In this document: positions 26,671 through 34,509 of the stretch, one piece after another
Layout of the letters: the number at the start of each line of letters is the position of its first letter
Numbering within the stretch: position 1 is the first letter of the stretch
Source: Thermovibrio guaymasensis
Lineage (GTDB): Bacteria; Aquificota; Aquificia; Desulfurobacteriales; Desulfurobacteriaceae
Reading direction: 5' to 3'
DNA length: 64,000 nucleotides
Assembly: GCF_003633715.1 (NCBI RefSeq)
Contig: NZ_RBIE01000004.1
Span: forward strand, 1 to 64,000
The notes under the pieces: model-generated
Database searches by the model: none
What the model was told of the DNA's origin: nothing
Seen by the model: the letters and a program-made list of their open reading frames with translations, nothing else
Translations under genes and position numbers: made by a program

Positions 26671-27064
26671 TTTTCTCTTCCTTTCGTTCTTCCCTCCATA
26701 CCTTATACTTGTTTAGGTCCTTTTCAATTAACGTTAGACAAAGACCTAAGACGAAAGCATCGTCAATCTGGCCTACTACGGATATAAAGTCAGGTATAAC
26801 GTCTAAGGGATTTAATACGTATAAAAGAGCAGCAATAGTTGCTGCTATGGTATGCCAAGGGACTTCTCTGTACTTTCCACCTTTAAAGTCAGATAGGAGT
26901 TCAAATAAGAGTTTTATTTCATAGATAAACTTCCTTAACTGACCTTTTAACTTTTCCTCTATCTCCTCTCTCTTCTTTAACACTTTTTCAACGTCTTCTG
27001 ATTTTACTTTCTTTATCTGATCCTCAAATTTCCTTTGGGCTTTTCTCTTCTTTCTTTCATCCAT
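26663..27064 (-). CDS. YkvA/DUF1232 family protein
   Basis: 133 residues. A charged helical N-terminal half (1-60) precedes the DUF1232 signature: AALLYVLNPLDVIPDFISVVGQIDDAFVLG (about 80-110), where NPxDxIPD is diagnostic. Function unknown; one or two membrane-associated helices. It overlaps the convergent WYL gene by 8 bp at their 3' ends. hemW lies 41 bp downstream. Confidence 0.82.
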   Translation of the reverse strand: MDERKKRKAQRKFEDQIKKVKSEDVEKVLKKREEIEEKLKGQLRKFIYEIKLLFELLSDFKGGKYREVPWHTIAATIAALLYVLNPLDVIPDFISVVGQIDDAFVLGLCLTLIEKDLNKYKVWREERKEEKTS

Positions 27065-27104
27065 GGGAATCTCTCCGTTTTAGGTTTATACTATTCTACT
27101 TGAG

Positions 27105-28202
27105 TTAAAGAGCGGATAGGAGTTCCCCTATTACGGCGTTAGAGATGAAGAGTCCCTTCTTCCCTAACCGGACCCTTCCTTCTGACACCTCTAAATAGCC
27201 CTCTTCAATTAACCTCCTTACTCTCTCACTCTCTAAGGCTCTTTCAGGAATAAGTTTTCTCTCTATCCCTTCTGTTAAGCGTAGGCCCATCGTTATTTTA
27301 AGCTCAATCAGTTCCTTACCTTTAAACTCTTCTCTCTCTTCAATGGGTAACTTTCCCCTTTCAAGGGACTCTTTATATTTACTGTAGTTTGAGTAGTTCC
27401 TCCAGAAGAGACCGCCTTTAAAGGAAGCTGCTGAGGGTCCAAGTCCTAAGTAGTTCTCCAGTTTCCAGTAAATTAAGTTGTGCTTGCTTTCAAAGCCTTT
27501 TACGGCGAAGTTTGATATTTCGTAGTGTGTAAACCCTTTCTCTTTTAGTATCTCTACAGCTTCATAGTAAGACTTTCTAACTTCCTCTTCATGTGGAAGT
27601 TCCAACTTTTTCTCCTTAACCAGCTGAGAGAGAGGGGTTTCCTCGTAAACAGTAAGAGCGTATAGGGATAAGTGTTTTATCGGGTATTCAGTTATTTTGT
27701 CTACTTCCTCTAAGATTTCATCTGCTTTTTGACCTGGAGCCCCGTAAATAAGGTCAACAGATACGTTTGAAAATACTGAAAGTACACTTTCTAAGGCTTT
27801 GAGGTTGTCCTCTGGACTTTGAGTTCTTCCGAGCTTCCTCAGAACTTTACTTGATAAACTCTGAATTCCTAAGCTAATCCTGTTTACTCCTATCTCCTTT
27901 AGGGCCTTTAACTTTTCTGATGTAACGTCTTCAGGGTTAAACTCAACCGTAACTTCTGAGAACTGGCCAACCTTTGATAAGATGGCCTCAAAGAAGTCGG
28001 GGGTTAGTAAAGAGGGAGTTCCTCCTCCAAAGTAAACTGTTGGAAATTGGGAAAGGTTAGGATTAAGGAGGGATAGTTCAGATAATACCAGCTTCTTTAG
28101 ATCTTTTTCATTTAAGACTTTAGATTCAGAGTAAAAATCGCAGTAAAGGCACTTCCTTCTGCAGAAAGGAGTGTGGATGTACAGAGCTTTAAACCTGTTC
28201 AT
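27105..28202 (-). CDS. hemW: Radical SAM haem chaperone HemW
   Basis: 365 residues, formerly annotated as oxygen-independent coproporphyrinogen oxidase-like. The radical-SAM cluster motif is CRRKCLYC (Cys14, 18, 21). The GGGTPSLL and HLSLYALTVYEETPL elements and a winged C-terminal domain (LTEGIERKLI) are HemW-like. HemW binds haem and hands it to haem proteins. That suits an organism with a very large cytochrome in the same neighbourhood. It overlaps the TPR gene by 14 bp. Confidence 0.9.
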   Translation of the reverse strand: MNRFKALYIHTPFCRRKCLYCDFYSESKVLNEKDLKKLVLSELSLLNPNLSQFPTVYFGGGTPSLLTPDFFEAILSKVGQFSEVTVEFNPEDVTSEKLKALKEIGVNRISLGIQSLSSKVLRKLGRTQSPEDNLKALESVLSVFSNVSVDLIYGAPGQKADEILEEVDKITEYPIKHLSLYALTVYEETPLSQLVKEKKLELPHEEEVRKSYYEAVEILKEKGFTHYEISNFAVKGFESKHNLIYWKLENYLGLGPSAASFKGGLFWRNYSNYSKYKESLERGKLPIEEREEFKGKELIELKITMGLRLTEGIERKLIPERALESERVRRLIEEGYLEVSEGRVRLGKKGLFISNAVIGELLSAL

Positions 28203-29688
28203 TACTTTGAAGTTTCTCTATTTTCTCCTCTAAATCTTTATCACTCAGGATTTTATTTGCTTCTCTGTACCATACTAGCGCCCTCTCTCTATCTCCCAGT
28301 TTTTCATGGATTTTCCCTATTAGGGCTTTAAGTTTTGCCTTTTCTTCTTCTGATAGTTTGGGATTTTTAATTTGGTCAAAGAGGAAAGATAGTGCTTTTT
28401 TCTCTTCACCTTTCTTTCTGTAAGATTCTGCTATTATTGTTGCGGCTTTAAAGGCCTCCTCAGTGTTAAGTGCTTTTTCTGCTATTTTTATGGCCTCATC
28501 GTAATTTCCTAATCCAAAGAGAGCTTCAGCAGAGGAGATAGACCGCTTTCCATCCTTTTCTAGTTCTTTTAGAGCATTAACTTCTTTTGCTATTTTTTCT
28601 GACTTCTCTTCAGTATCAACTTTATTAATGTATTCAGTTACTACCTTATTAAGGTCAAGGACCTGGTCAAGTACTTCAAGGATTTCCTCAGCTTCAGGTA
28701 TTTCCTCTTCTTTGGAAGTTAATGGAAGTTCTGGTATAGAAGTTTCGTGTTTCGTTTTTATAAGTATTAATGCTTGTTCGTACATATTTCTATCAATCAA
28801 ACGCAGTTTGTTGAGGTAATCTTGAGCTTCTTCAATTTCCCCAAGTTCAAAGTTTATGAGCGCAAGTAAGGCATATTTTAACTTAGGTACTTTAATGTTT
28901 TCAGCTATACTCTTTAAGATCTCAAGTTTTCCAACTTCTCTGAATGTATCAATTACATATTTAATGAAATTAACATTTTCCTTGTAGTTAGTTAGGAGAG
29001 TAATCAAAAGGTCTGTTATTTGAGGTTCAGTACCGATAAGGTGAGCTAAAACTTCAATAAGTTGTTTATCAAGATTTTCATTTCTTTTAATTTTTTGTGC
29101 TTTTAAAAGGGATCGGAGTGCAGACTTATAATTTTTAAGGTTTATATACATGTTAGCTGCAAGAACGTAGTTTACTAATGCTTTTTCTTTGTTTCCTTCT
29201 TCTAAAAGGAGGTCTGCATACTTTTCGTAAAATAGAGGATGAAATTGTTCCTGTATAAATTCTTCTAAATACTCCTTTATTATTTCAGTGCTTAAGTTTG
29301 CTTCTTTATATTTTTTTAAGCTTTCTATAAAGGTCTTAAATGCATCGTAATAAAGTTCTTTCTTTTTATATGCGGTTGCCAGTAATTTTATAACCTTTAA
29401 GTTTAGGGGATCAATTTTCAAGGCCTTTTTAAGGACTGGAATTGCTATGTCGTAATACTCCTCTCTTATTTTTTTTTCACCAAAGTCAGCTAAAATTTGA
29501 ACGGCTTTTTCCTTTTTTCCTAATTTAACTAAAGCATCTACGTAAGGATTGAGAATGGATAGGTTATCCGGATACTTTTGTAGTAGCTTTTCTCCTAGTT
29601 TGGCTATCTCCATGTAATCTTGGTTAGAAACAGCTTCCTGAAATAGCTCTTCTTCGGACTTTTTCTTGAAGAGGTCAAAAAGTCCCAA
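28189..29688 (-). CDS. Tetratricopeptide-repeat protein
   Basis: About 499 residues, almost all alpha-helical TPR-like repeats (for example YDIAIPVLKKALKIDPLNLKVIKLLA and YDEAIKIAEKALN). No enzymatic motif, signal peptide or membrane segment; probably a cytosolic scaffold. I prefer the TTG at 29688 (LGLFDLFKKKS) because GGAGG lies 4 bp before it; an ATG 51 bp upstream has no ribosome site. The opening LFDLFKKK is a common start of TPR proteins in this lineage. It overlaps hemW, and is divergent from the glycosylase-like gene with a TATAAT-rich 80-bp gap. Confidence 0.75.
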   Translation of the reverse strand: MGLFDLFKKKSEEELFQEAVSNQDYMEIAKLGEKLLQKYPDNLSILNPYVDALVKLGKKEKAVQILADFGEKKIREEYYDIAIPVLKKALKIDPLNLKVIKLLATAYKKKELYYDAFKTFIESLKKYKEANLSTEIIKEYLEEFIQEQFHPLFYEKYADLLLEEGNKEKALVNYVLAANMYINLKNYKSALRSLLKAQKIKRNENLDKQLIEVLAHLIGTEPQITDLLITLLTNYKENVNFIKYVIDTFREVGKLEILKSIAENIKVPKLKYALLALINFELGEIEEAQDYLNKLRLIDRNMYEQALILIKTKHETSIPELPLTSKEEEIPEAEEILEVLDQVLDLNKVVTEYINKVDTEEKSEKIAKEVNALKELEKDGKRSISSAEALFGLGNYDEAIKIAEKALNTEEAFKAATIIAESYRKKGEEKKALSFLFDQIKNPKLSEEEKAKLKALIGKIHEKLGDRERALVWYREANKILSDKDLEEKIEKLQSNEQV

Positions 29689-29766
29689 CTTTCCTCCGTT
29701 TGTAAGGAAGTAAGAAAATTTAAAGGTATTATAATACACCAGAACGTAATTATAATGGAGTTTTTA

Positions 29767-30645
29767 ATGAAGGTTAAGCTTAAACTTCATCCCGATAGGG
29801 GAAGGACTCTTGCTTACCATTTAAGAGAGATCTATAAAAAAGAAGGAATTTTTGGTCATAGGGAACTTCCCGATGATGCAGTGAGGGAAATTATAGATGG
29901 GCTGAAAGATGAGGAAATTTTATTACTTGTAACTCTCACAACAGCTTTAGACTATATGAGAAATGCTGATGAGTTGTGGAAGAGTTCCATTGCCACTTTC
30001 AGGGATGAAGAGATAAAGTGGGTTTTTAACCCGAACGAGGTTGTTCGTAAGGGAAAAGAGGAACTATCAAAGGCCCTTCAAAAGTACAGATTAGCTAAGA
30101 AGAAAGTTAGAGACGTTGAAATCTGGCACTCAATATCTAAGACTCTTTCGGAGAAGTACAGAGGGAATTTGAAAGAGCTCTTTGCCGAGTACGATTACGA
30201 TGTTGATAAGATGTTTAAGGATTTCCAGACCAATAGAAAGGAAGAGTTTCCGAGTATTTCGGGAATAAAATTGTTTCCCCACTGGATAAGGAGTTTAAGA
30301 GATAAATTGAATATTCCCTTTAAAAACGTTGAAAAGTTACCAATCCCTGTTGATGTTCACGTTGCTAGAGCCACGTTTACGACGGGTTGTATAACTGGGA
30401 AGTATACTTCAAAGGGAATTAATGAAACTGTAAGGAAGAGAGTTATAGAGCTCTGGGAACAAGCCCTTAGGGGGACAGGAATTGCTCCTATAGAGATGTT
30501 TAGGCCCCTTTGGCTTTTGAGTAAGTACGGTTGCCATTACAGGAAAAACGATGAAAGGCCGAAGCTAAATCAGTGCCCGGCTAAGGAGTTCTGCATAGAG
30601 GGTAAAGTTGTAGTTACCTCAAGTAGGGTGGAGATTGATACCTGA
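29767..30645 (+). CDS. HhH-glycosylase-like protein with C-terminal Cys cluster
   Basis: 292 residues from the ATG at 29767 (GGAG 6 bp upstream; an ATG 12 bp earlier is less well placed). I do not recognise a named family, but ISGIKLFPHWIRSLR followed after 27 residues by PIPVDVHVARATFTTG imitates the Lys...Asp layout of HhH-GPD glycosylases, especially AGOG. The C-terminus has CX13CX5C (CHYRKN..., CPAKEFC) plus an earlier Cys in TTGCITGKY, which could hold a 4Fe-4S cluster as in endonuclease III. A DNA or RNA base-repair role is inference. Its stop overlaps the pseudopilin ATG. Confidence 0.55.
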   Translation: MKVKLKLHPDRGRTLAYHLREIYKKEGIFGHRELPDDAVREIIDGLKDEEILLLVTLTTALDYMRNADELWKSSIATFRDEEIKWVFNPNEVVRKGKEELSKALQKYRLAKKKVRDVEIWHSISKTLSEKYRGNLKELFAEYDYDVDKMFKDFQTNRKEEFPSISGIKLFPHWIRSLRDKLNIPFKNVEKLPIPVDVHVARATFTTGCITGKYTSKGINETVRKRVIELWEQALRGTGIAPIEMFRPLWLLSKYGCHYRKNDERPKLNQCPAKEFCIEGKVVVTSSRVEIDT

Positions 30646-31130
30646 TGAGGGCTTTTACTTTACTTGAGCTGGTTATAGTTTTGGCGATAGTTAGTGTCGT
30701 CCTTACTTTAGTATTCCCAGTTTTCTACTCAAAGAACCTATCTTCTCCTGATTTGTTTGAGAATAGAGTTAAAAGCCTTCTACAGAGTTCTTTTTCCTTT
30801 GGTAAGGGGAAGGAAATCTGTGTGGACTTTAGAAAAAACAAAGTATCGGTTGACAAAGAAACTTTAGACCTTCCTTTCCCTCCAGAAACTTTAGTCCTTC
30901 CAGGGAAAGTTGTTAGCAAGGAACTTTTCAGTCGCTACTGTTTTACTCCTTCAGGATTTACCTATTTTGTCTTGAATCTAAAGAGAAAAGAGGGATATCT
31001 TATCCTATTTACAATTTTTCCATCGGGTCAAACTCAAGTTCTGAACCTTAAGGAATCTGAAGAAGAAACCCTCAAGGATAAGGTGGAAAAGGGGAGGGTA
31101 ACAGAATGGTTCAGCTATTACTCGTACTGA
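30645..31130 (+). CDS. Type IV pilin-like pseudopilin (GspH/FimT-like)
   Basis: 161 residues. The N-terminus MRAFTLLELVIVLAIVSVV is a classical prepilin signal: short three-residue leader, cleavage before Phe4, Glu at position +5 of the mature chain and a long hydrophobic helix. The remainder is beta-rich with two Cys (CVDF, RYCFTPSG), as in minor pseudopilins. It would be processed by a prepilin peptidase and join a type II secretion or type IV pilus machine; PilT is encoded 16 kb away. It overlaps the next small gene by 25 bp. Confidence 0.82.
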   Translation: MRAFTLLELVIVLAIVSVVLTLVFPVFYSKNLSSPDLFENRVKSLLQSSFSFGKGKEICVDFRKNKVSVDKETLDLPFPPETLVLPGKVVSKELFSRYCFTPSGFTYFVLNLKRKEGYLILFTIFPSGQTQVLNLKESEEETLKDKVEKGRVTEWFSYYSY

Positions 31131-31339
31131 ACCTTATTGCTATTTTGATTCTATTTCTCTTTTTAGTAAATTTATACTCTCTAGTTAAGGACCTTGACGA
31201 GAGAAATGAGGAGCTGGAAAGAGAGATAGTTAAGGAGATGAGCACCGTTTCGGACCTCAAGACTAAAGTAGAACAGCTTGAGGTTAAGGTTTCCCTCCTT
31301 CATAAGGATTTGACTAAATATCGGGAGGATTTGGAATGA
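31106..31339 (+). CDS. Small membrane-anchored coiled-coil protein
   Basis: 77 residues: one N-terminal transmembrane helix (LLLVLNLIAILILFLFLVNL) followed by a heptad-patterned coiled coil (about 30-77, LKTKVEQLEVKVSLLHKDL). No known family by eye. The ATG is preceded by GGGGAGGG. Overlaps on both sides (25 bp with the pseudopilin, 4 bp with argF) support a real, co-translated gene; it may help pilus assembly, which is a guess from position. Confidence 0.7.
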   Translation: MVQLLLVLNLIAILILFLFLVNLYSLVKDLDERNEELEREIVKEMSTVSDLKTKVEQLEVKVSLLHKDLTKYREDLE

Positions 31340-32265
31340 AAGATTTTATTTCTATGCTTGATGCAGATAGACTCTTTATAGAAAACATAATTTCTCTATC
31401 GGCCTTTTTGAAGGAGAAGAATAAAAGAGGAGAACTCTACAGGCCCCTTGAAGGGTTTAAAGCTGCTCTCATTTTTGAAAAACCCTCAACGAGAACCAGG
31501 GTTTCTTTTGAAGTGGGAGTTTTCGAGCTTGGTGGACATGGGGTTTATATGGATAACAGGAGCTCGCAACTTGGTAGAGGTGAGCCTATTAAGGATACAG
31601 CAAGGGTTCTTTCCCGCTACGTTGACCTGATAGTGATTAGGACTTTCGGCCAAGAAAGGGTTAATGAGCTTGCGCGTTACTCAACAGTTCCGGTTATAAA
31701 CGCTTTAACCGATGAGGAACATCCCTGCCAGGTCCTTGCTGACCTTTTTACGATTTGGGAGTACAAAGGGAAACTGGAAGGCCTTAAAGTTGCCTACCTT
31801 GGGGATGGGAACAATATGTGTAACTCTTGGCTTATCGGTGCTGCCTATATGGGTATGAAGTTCTACACTGCAACTCCTAAAGGCTACGAGCCCCTACCGT
31901 TCTACGTAGAAAGGGCAAAGGAAATAGCTAAGGAAACGGGTGCTGAAATAGTTGTAACTCATGATCCTGTTGAGGCTGTTAAAGACGCAGACGTTGTCTA
32001 TACCGATGTCTGGGCAAGTATGGGGCAGGAAGAAGAAGCTGAGGAGAGGAGAAAAGTCTTTATGCCCTATCAAGTTAACTCTGAACTTGTAAAGCACGCA
32101 AAGCCCGATTATCTCTTTATGCACTGCCTGCCTGCCCACAGGGGAGAGGAAGTAAGTGAGGAAGTTTTAGAAGGTGAGCGTTCGGTTGTCTGGGACCAGG
32201 CTGAAAACCGCCTCCACACCCAGAAAGCCTTAATTCTGAAGCTGGTAAGGAAGCCTAAGCCGTAG
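31336..32265 (+). CDS. argF: Ornithine carbamoyltransferase
   Basis: Makes citrulline from ornithine and carbamoyl phosphate. The 309 residues carry the carbamoyl-phosphate site EKPSTRTRVSFE, the HPCQVLADL element, GDGNNMCNSWL and the ornithine-loop MHCLPAHRGEEV. Complete and typical. ATG overlaps the previous TGA by 4 bp. It is the last core gene before the accessory island; the disrupted WYL gene ends tail-to-tail with it one base away. Confidence 0.96.
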   Translation: MKDFISMLDADRLFIENIISLSAFLKEKNKRGELYRPLEGFKAALIFEKPSTRTRVSFEVGVFELGGHGVYMDNRSSQLGRGEPIKDTARVLSRYVDLIVIRTFGQERVNELARYSTVPVINALTDEEHPCQVLADLFTIWEYKGKLEGLKVAYLGDGNNMCNSWLIGAAYMGMKFYTATPKGYEPLPFYVERAKEIAKETGAEIVVTHDPVEAVKDADVVYTDVWASMGQEEEAEERRKVFMPYQVNSELVKHAKPDYLFMHCLPAHRGEEVSEEVLEGERSVVWDQAENRLHTQKALILKLVRKPKP

Positions 32266-32266
32266 G

Positions 32267-33440
32267 TTACAGAGATTCAAGGGCCCTATTAAGGGCCTTT
32301 TCCTGTATTTTTATCCTCTTTTCCATGCATTTCAGGAAGAACTTTAGGTTATTCTGGTTCTTTGTATAGTCTGAATTTGGTAAGGGTAGGGGAATCTTTT
32401 CCCCTTCAAAAAGCTTTTTTAAACTCTTTGGCGGTTAACGGAGTGATTTCTACAAAGTCTTTCTGTATAAACTCTGTGCAAAACCTCGGTTCTGCGTAGC
32501 CAACGAGGGTAATTTCGTGGTTTTCGTCCTCCCTCTTCTGACTCTCAATCTGGGTCAGGAAAACTCTAGCCTTTGAGCTACATTCCAAAATCCTTCCACT
32601 GCTTTTAGTTAGAACTACTTTGAAAATAAAGGGTTTAGGGTCTGGGTGATCTATTCCGCTTCTCAGTTTCTCTTCTGCAAGTTCTTTAAATTCTTTGTCT
32701 TGGGGTTGAGGGAGCTCCTCTTCTGAGGGGTAGAGGTCAAGGCTACCTAACAAGTAACTTCTGTAGGTCCAACTCCCTTAGTGTTTTCTCAGAGCTCCCA
32801 CGTAGAGGTTACCCTCATAAGAAAAGAGACTTATCGGAAAAACCTCTCTCCAGCCGTGAATTTTTGGACTCTCTTTGTAGTCCTCTTCTATGTAGAGCTC
32901 CTTCCTTCTTACTCTAAGTCCTTTCTTAGTTATTATCGCTTTTATTATTTTTTCTAAAATTCGCTCTTCTATGGGACAGTAAACGGCAGTGTAGGGTTTC
33001 TGATAGTAAAAATTGTTTGTAATCTCTTTTTCAGAAATAGGGGTATTTGGAATGGCAATTTTTATAAAATTACTAATCCACCTTATAAATTTGTTTAATT
33101 TCTTCAAAATCCTAAACTCGTCAGGAATAAAAGAGAAAATAGATAGTGCTAAAGTTAGTTCTTCACTGAAGTGATAAAACTTTGAAAGTCCCAGTTTGCT
33201 TATTCTCCACCTTTTACCACTTCTTCCTACTCCTCCTTTTGAGTTAACTAACTCTTCATCTTCAAGCCAACTCAGGGCTCTTGTAGTGGCTTTTTGATTC
33301 TTTTGCGAATTTGGAGAGTCTATGATTCCTCTCTTGTAAAGCTCCTTTAACAGTTGATAAGTTTTCATCTCTTTTAAATCTTTTAAACTTCTTGCCAGGA
33401 TAGTAAGGAGTTCTATTTTCAGTCTACTCTGTTTACTCAT
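32267..33440 (-). pseudogene. WYL-domain regulator broken by an in-frame TAA and a frameshift
   Basis: A paralogue of the intact WYL gene at 34510-35694. Residues 1-220 run from the ATG (GGGAGG upstream) through the winged helix (GVGRSGKRWRIS) to YVGALRKH, then TAA at 32778-32780. The same frame continues with GSWTYRSYLLGSLDLY, matching GNGWRYRTYLLGSLSLY of the intact copy residue for residue, so a single codon became a stop. At about 32406-32416 the frame is lost in an A-run; the next frame resumes with LFEGEKIPLPLP and ends at 32267, matching the C-terminus (NLPLPP) of the paralogue. Two independent lesions point to a decayed gene rather than recoding. Confidence 0.85.
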
Positions 33441-33457
33441 ATCCCTCCCTAAAAGGT

Positions 33458-33475
33458 AGGGGCGGAAGCGCCTCT
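33458..33475 (-). terminator. Hairpin after the 276-aa island gene
   Basis: AGGGGCG (33458-33464) and CGCCTCT (33469-33475) pair with one G-T wobble around GAAG. It lies 5 bp beyond the stop of the 276-aa gene. On the minus strand ACCTTTT follows, so it is a modest terminator that separates this gene from the broken WYL gene. Confidence 0.5.
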
Positions 33476-33479
33476 AAAC

Positions 33480-34310
33480 TTAAACTATTACTATTCCTCT
33501 TAATACTTTTATTGAGTTGTTTCTGTTTATTCCGAGTCTACCTGCTATCAAAGGGTTCAATTCTTTTGAGCCGTTGGGATTCCGGATTAAAAAATCAAGT
33601 TCGAGGGGAGTAATAGGGGTAAATTTGCCATTGGGAGCCGAGTTTATTACTCTCTCTATTTCGTCTTTCAAACTGAGGTAAGAGCTTCTATCCATCTTTG
33701 ACCAGGTTTTTCCGCTATAGGTATAAGCGCCATTTACTCTTCTTATTCCCCTGAAGTGATGGGTTCCACTGTAAATAAAGGATAGGTTTTTAAGAACTAT
33801 CCCGTCTATAGGACAGTGAAACCAGTCGTAAGCGCTGTTTGGAATGGTAACTATCCCATTGTTGTGTTCAACAAACAGGTATTTTAGAGCCATGTTCAGC
33901 AGTTTTTGTGCAATTCCGTAGGTAACTTGACCTTTGCCTCTCTTTCCGCTCTTGGTATATTGGTAATTTCCAACGAGGCTAGTGCATAGGGCATTGTGGC
34001 GGTTATCAAAATCTCTCTTGGATTTAATTGAACCGTTGCACACGTCAATTAAAAACCTCGCTACTTCGTTAAACATTATCTGCTTTACAGACTGTTCTCT
34101 AAAGTTTCCGCTTGTGTAAACTGCGTTATTTCCTATCCCCCTGCAGACTCTAGCCACAGAGCTCCCAGAATAAGCTCTGTTTATGCATATTCCTATTACT
34201 CCGAGGCCGGTCGGTAATCTAACTGGCACCGGCTTTTTAATTCTGCAGGCCCTATCCACGTTTTGGAAGTAGTTTACGATCGGATCGTTAGGTGGAGTAA
34301 TTACTTTCAT
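33480..34310 (-). CDS. Island protein of unknown function (276 aa)
   Basis: Not recognised as a named family. Its most conserved-looking part is VTYGIAQKLLNMALKYLFV followed by AYDWFHCPIDGIVL (about 150-185). The pattern AQKxxNxxLKYL...HCPxD is one I have seen in uncharacterised proteins of bacterial defence loci (memory, unverified). Gly/Ser-rich N-terminal third, no signal peptide, no membrane segment. The ATG has GAGGAGGAG upstream. It is a separate transcription unit: operator 57 bp upstream at 34355-34379, hairpin after its stop. Confidence 0.6.
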   Translation of the reverse strand: MKVITPPNDPIVNYFQNVDRACRIKKPVPVRLPTGLGVIGICINRAYSGSSVARVCRGIGNNAVYTSGNFREQSVKQIMFNEVARFLIDVCNGSIKSKRDFDNRHNALCTSLVGNYQYTKSGKRGKGQVTYGIAQKLLNMALKYLFVEHNNGIVTIPNSAYDWFHCPIDGIVLKNLSFIYSGTHHFRGIRRVNGAYTYSGKTWSKMDRSSYLSLKDEIERVINSAPNGKFTPITPLELDFLIRNPNGSKELNPLIAGRLGINRNNSIKVLRGIVIV

Positions 34311-34509
34311 TTTCTCCTCCTCTAATTTTTCGTTGTTCTTTTATGTTAATCCCTAAATGGGACATATTTTGTCCAATTTGATAAAAAGGAATTTCAAAGT
34401 TCGAAGAGTATCTTCAAAACCTATACTGCTTAGTCTCTTGCTGTTAAGTGAAAGGGTGGGAGGTTTTTCTCTTGCCTCAAGAGTAAGAGTATTTCAACTG
34501 TTAAATGCC
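34311..34509. other. Intergenic region with island operator
   Basis: 200 bp between the WYL regulator stop and the 276-aa gene. It holds the ribosome site and presumed promoter of the 276-aa gene and the palindrome at 34355-34379. The rest (34390-34509) shows nothing I can name. Confidence 0.5.
34355..34379. promoter_or_regulatory. Operator-like palindrome, copy 1 (upstream of the 276-aa gene)
   Basis: AAATGGGACA (34355-34364) and TGTCCAATTT (34370-34379) are inverted repeats matching at 9 of 10 positions, with a TATTT spacer. The core GGACA-N5-TGTCC is centred 57 bp before the ATG. Three further copies or half-copies sit at the same distance before the other island units. The binding protein is unknown; the WYL regulator next door is the natural candidate. 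Confidence 0.65.

Noticed and set aside
29727-29756. TATAAT boxes between the TPR gene and the glycosylase-like gene as mapped promoters
   Set aside because: TATAAT-like sequences are present on both strands, but I could not find convincing -35 boxes at the right distance, so they are not listed as features.
32406-32753. Independent 115-aa gene downstream of the WYL fragment
   Set aside because: It is the in-frame continuation of the disrupted WYL gene and aligns with the intact paralogue without a gap; its start codon has no ribosome site.
32267-33440. Programmed stop-codon readthrough in the WYL gene
   Set aside because: A second lesion (frameshift before the C-terminus) makes ordinary gene decay the simpler reading, and TAA is the stop least often recoded.
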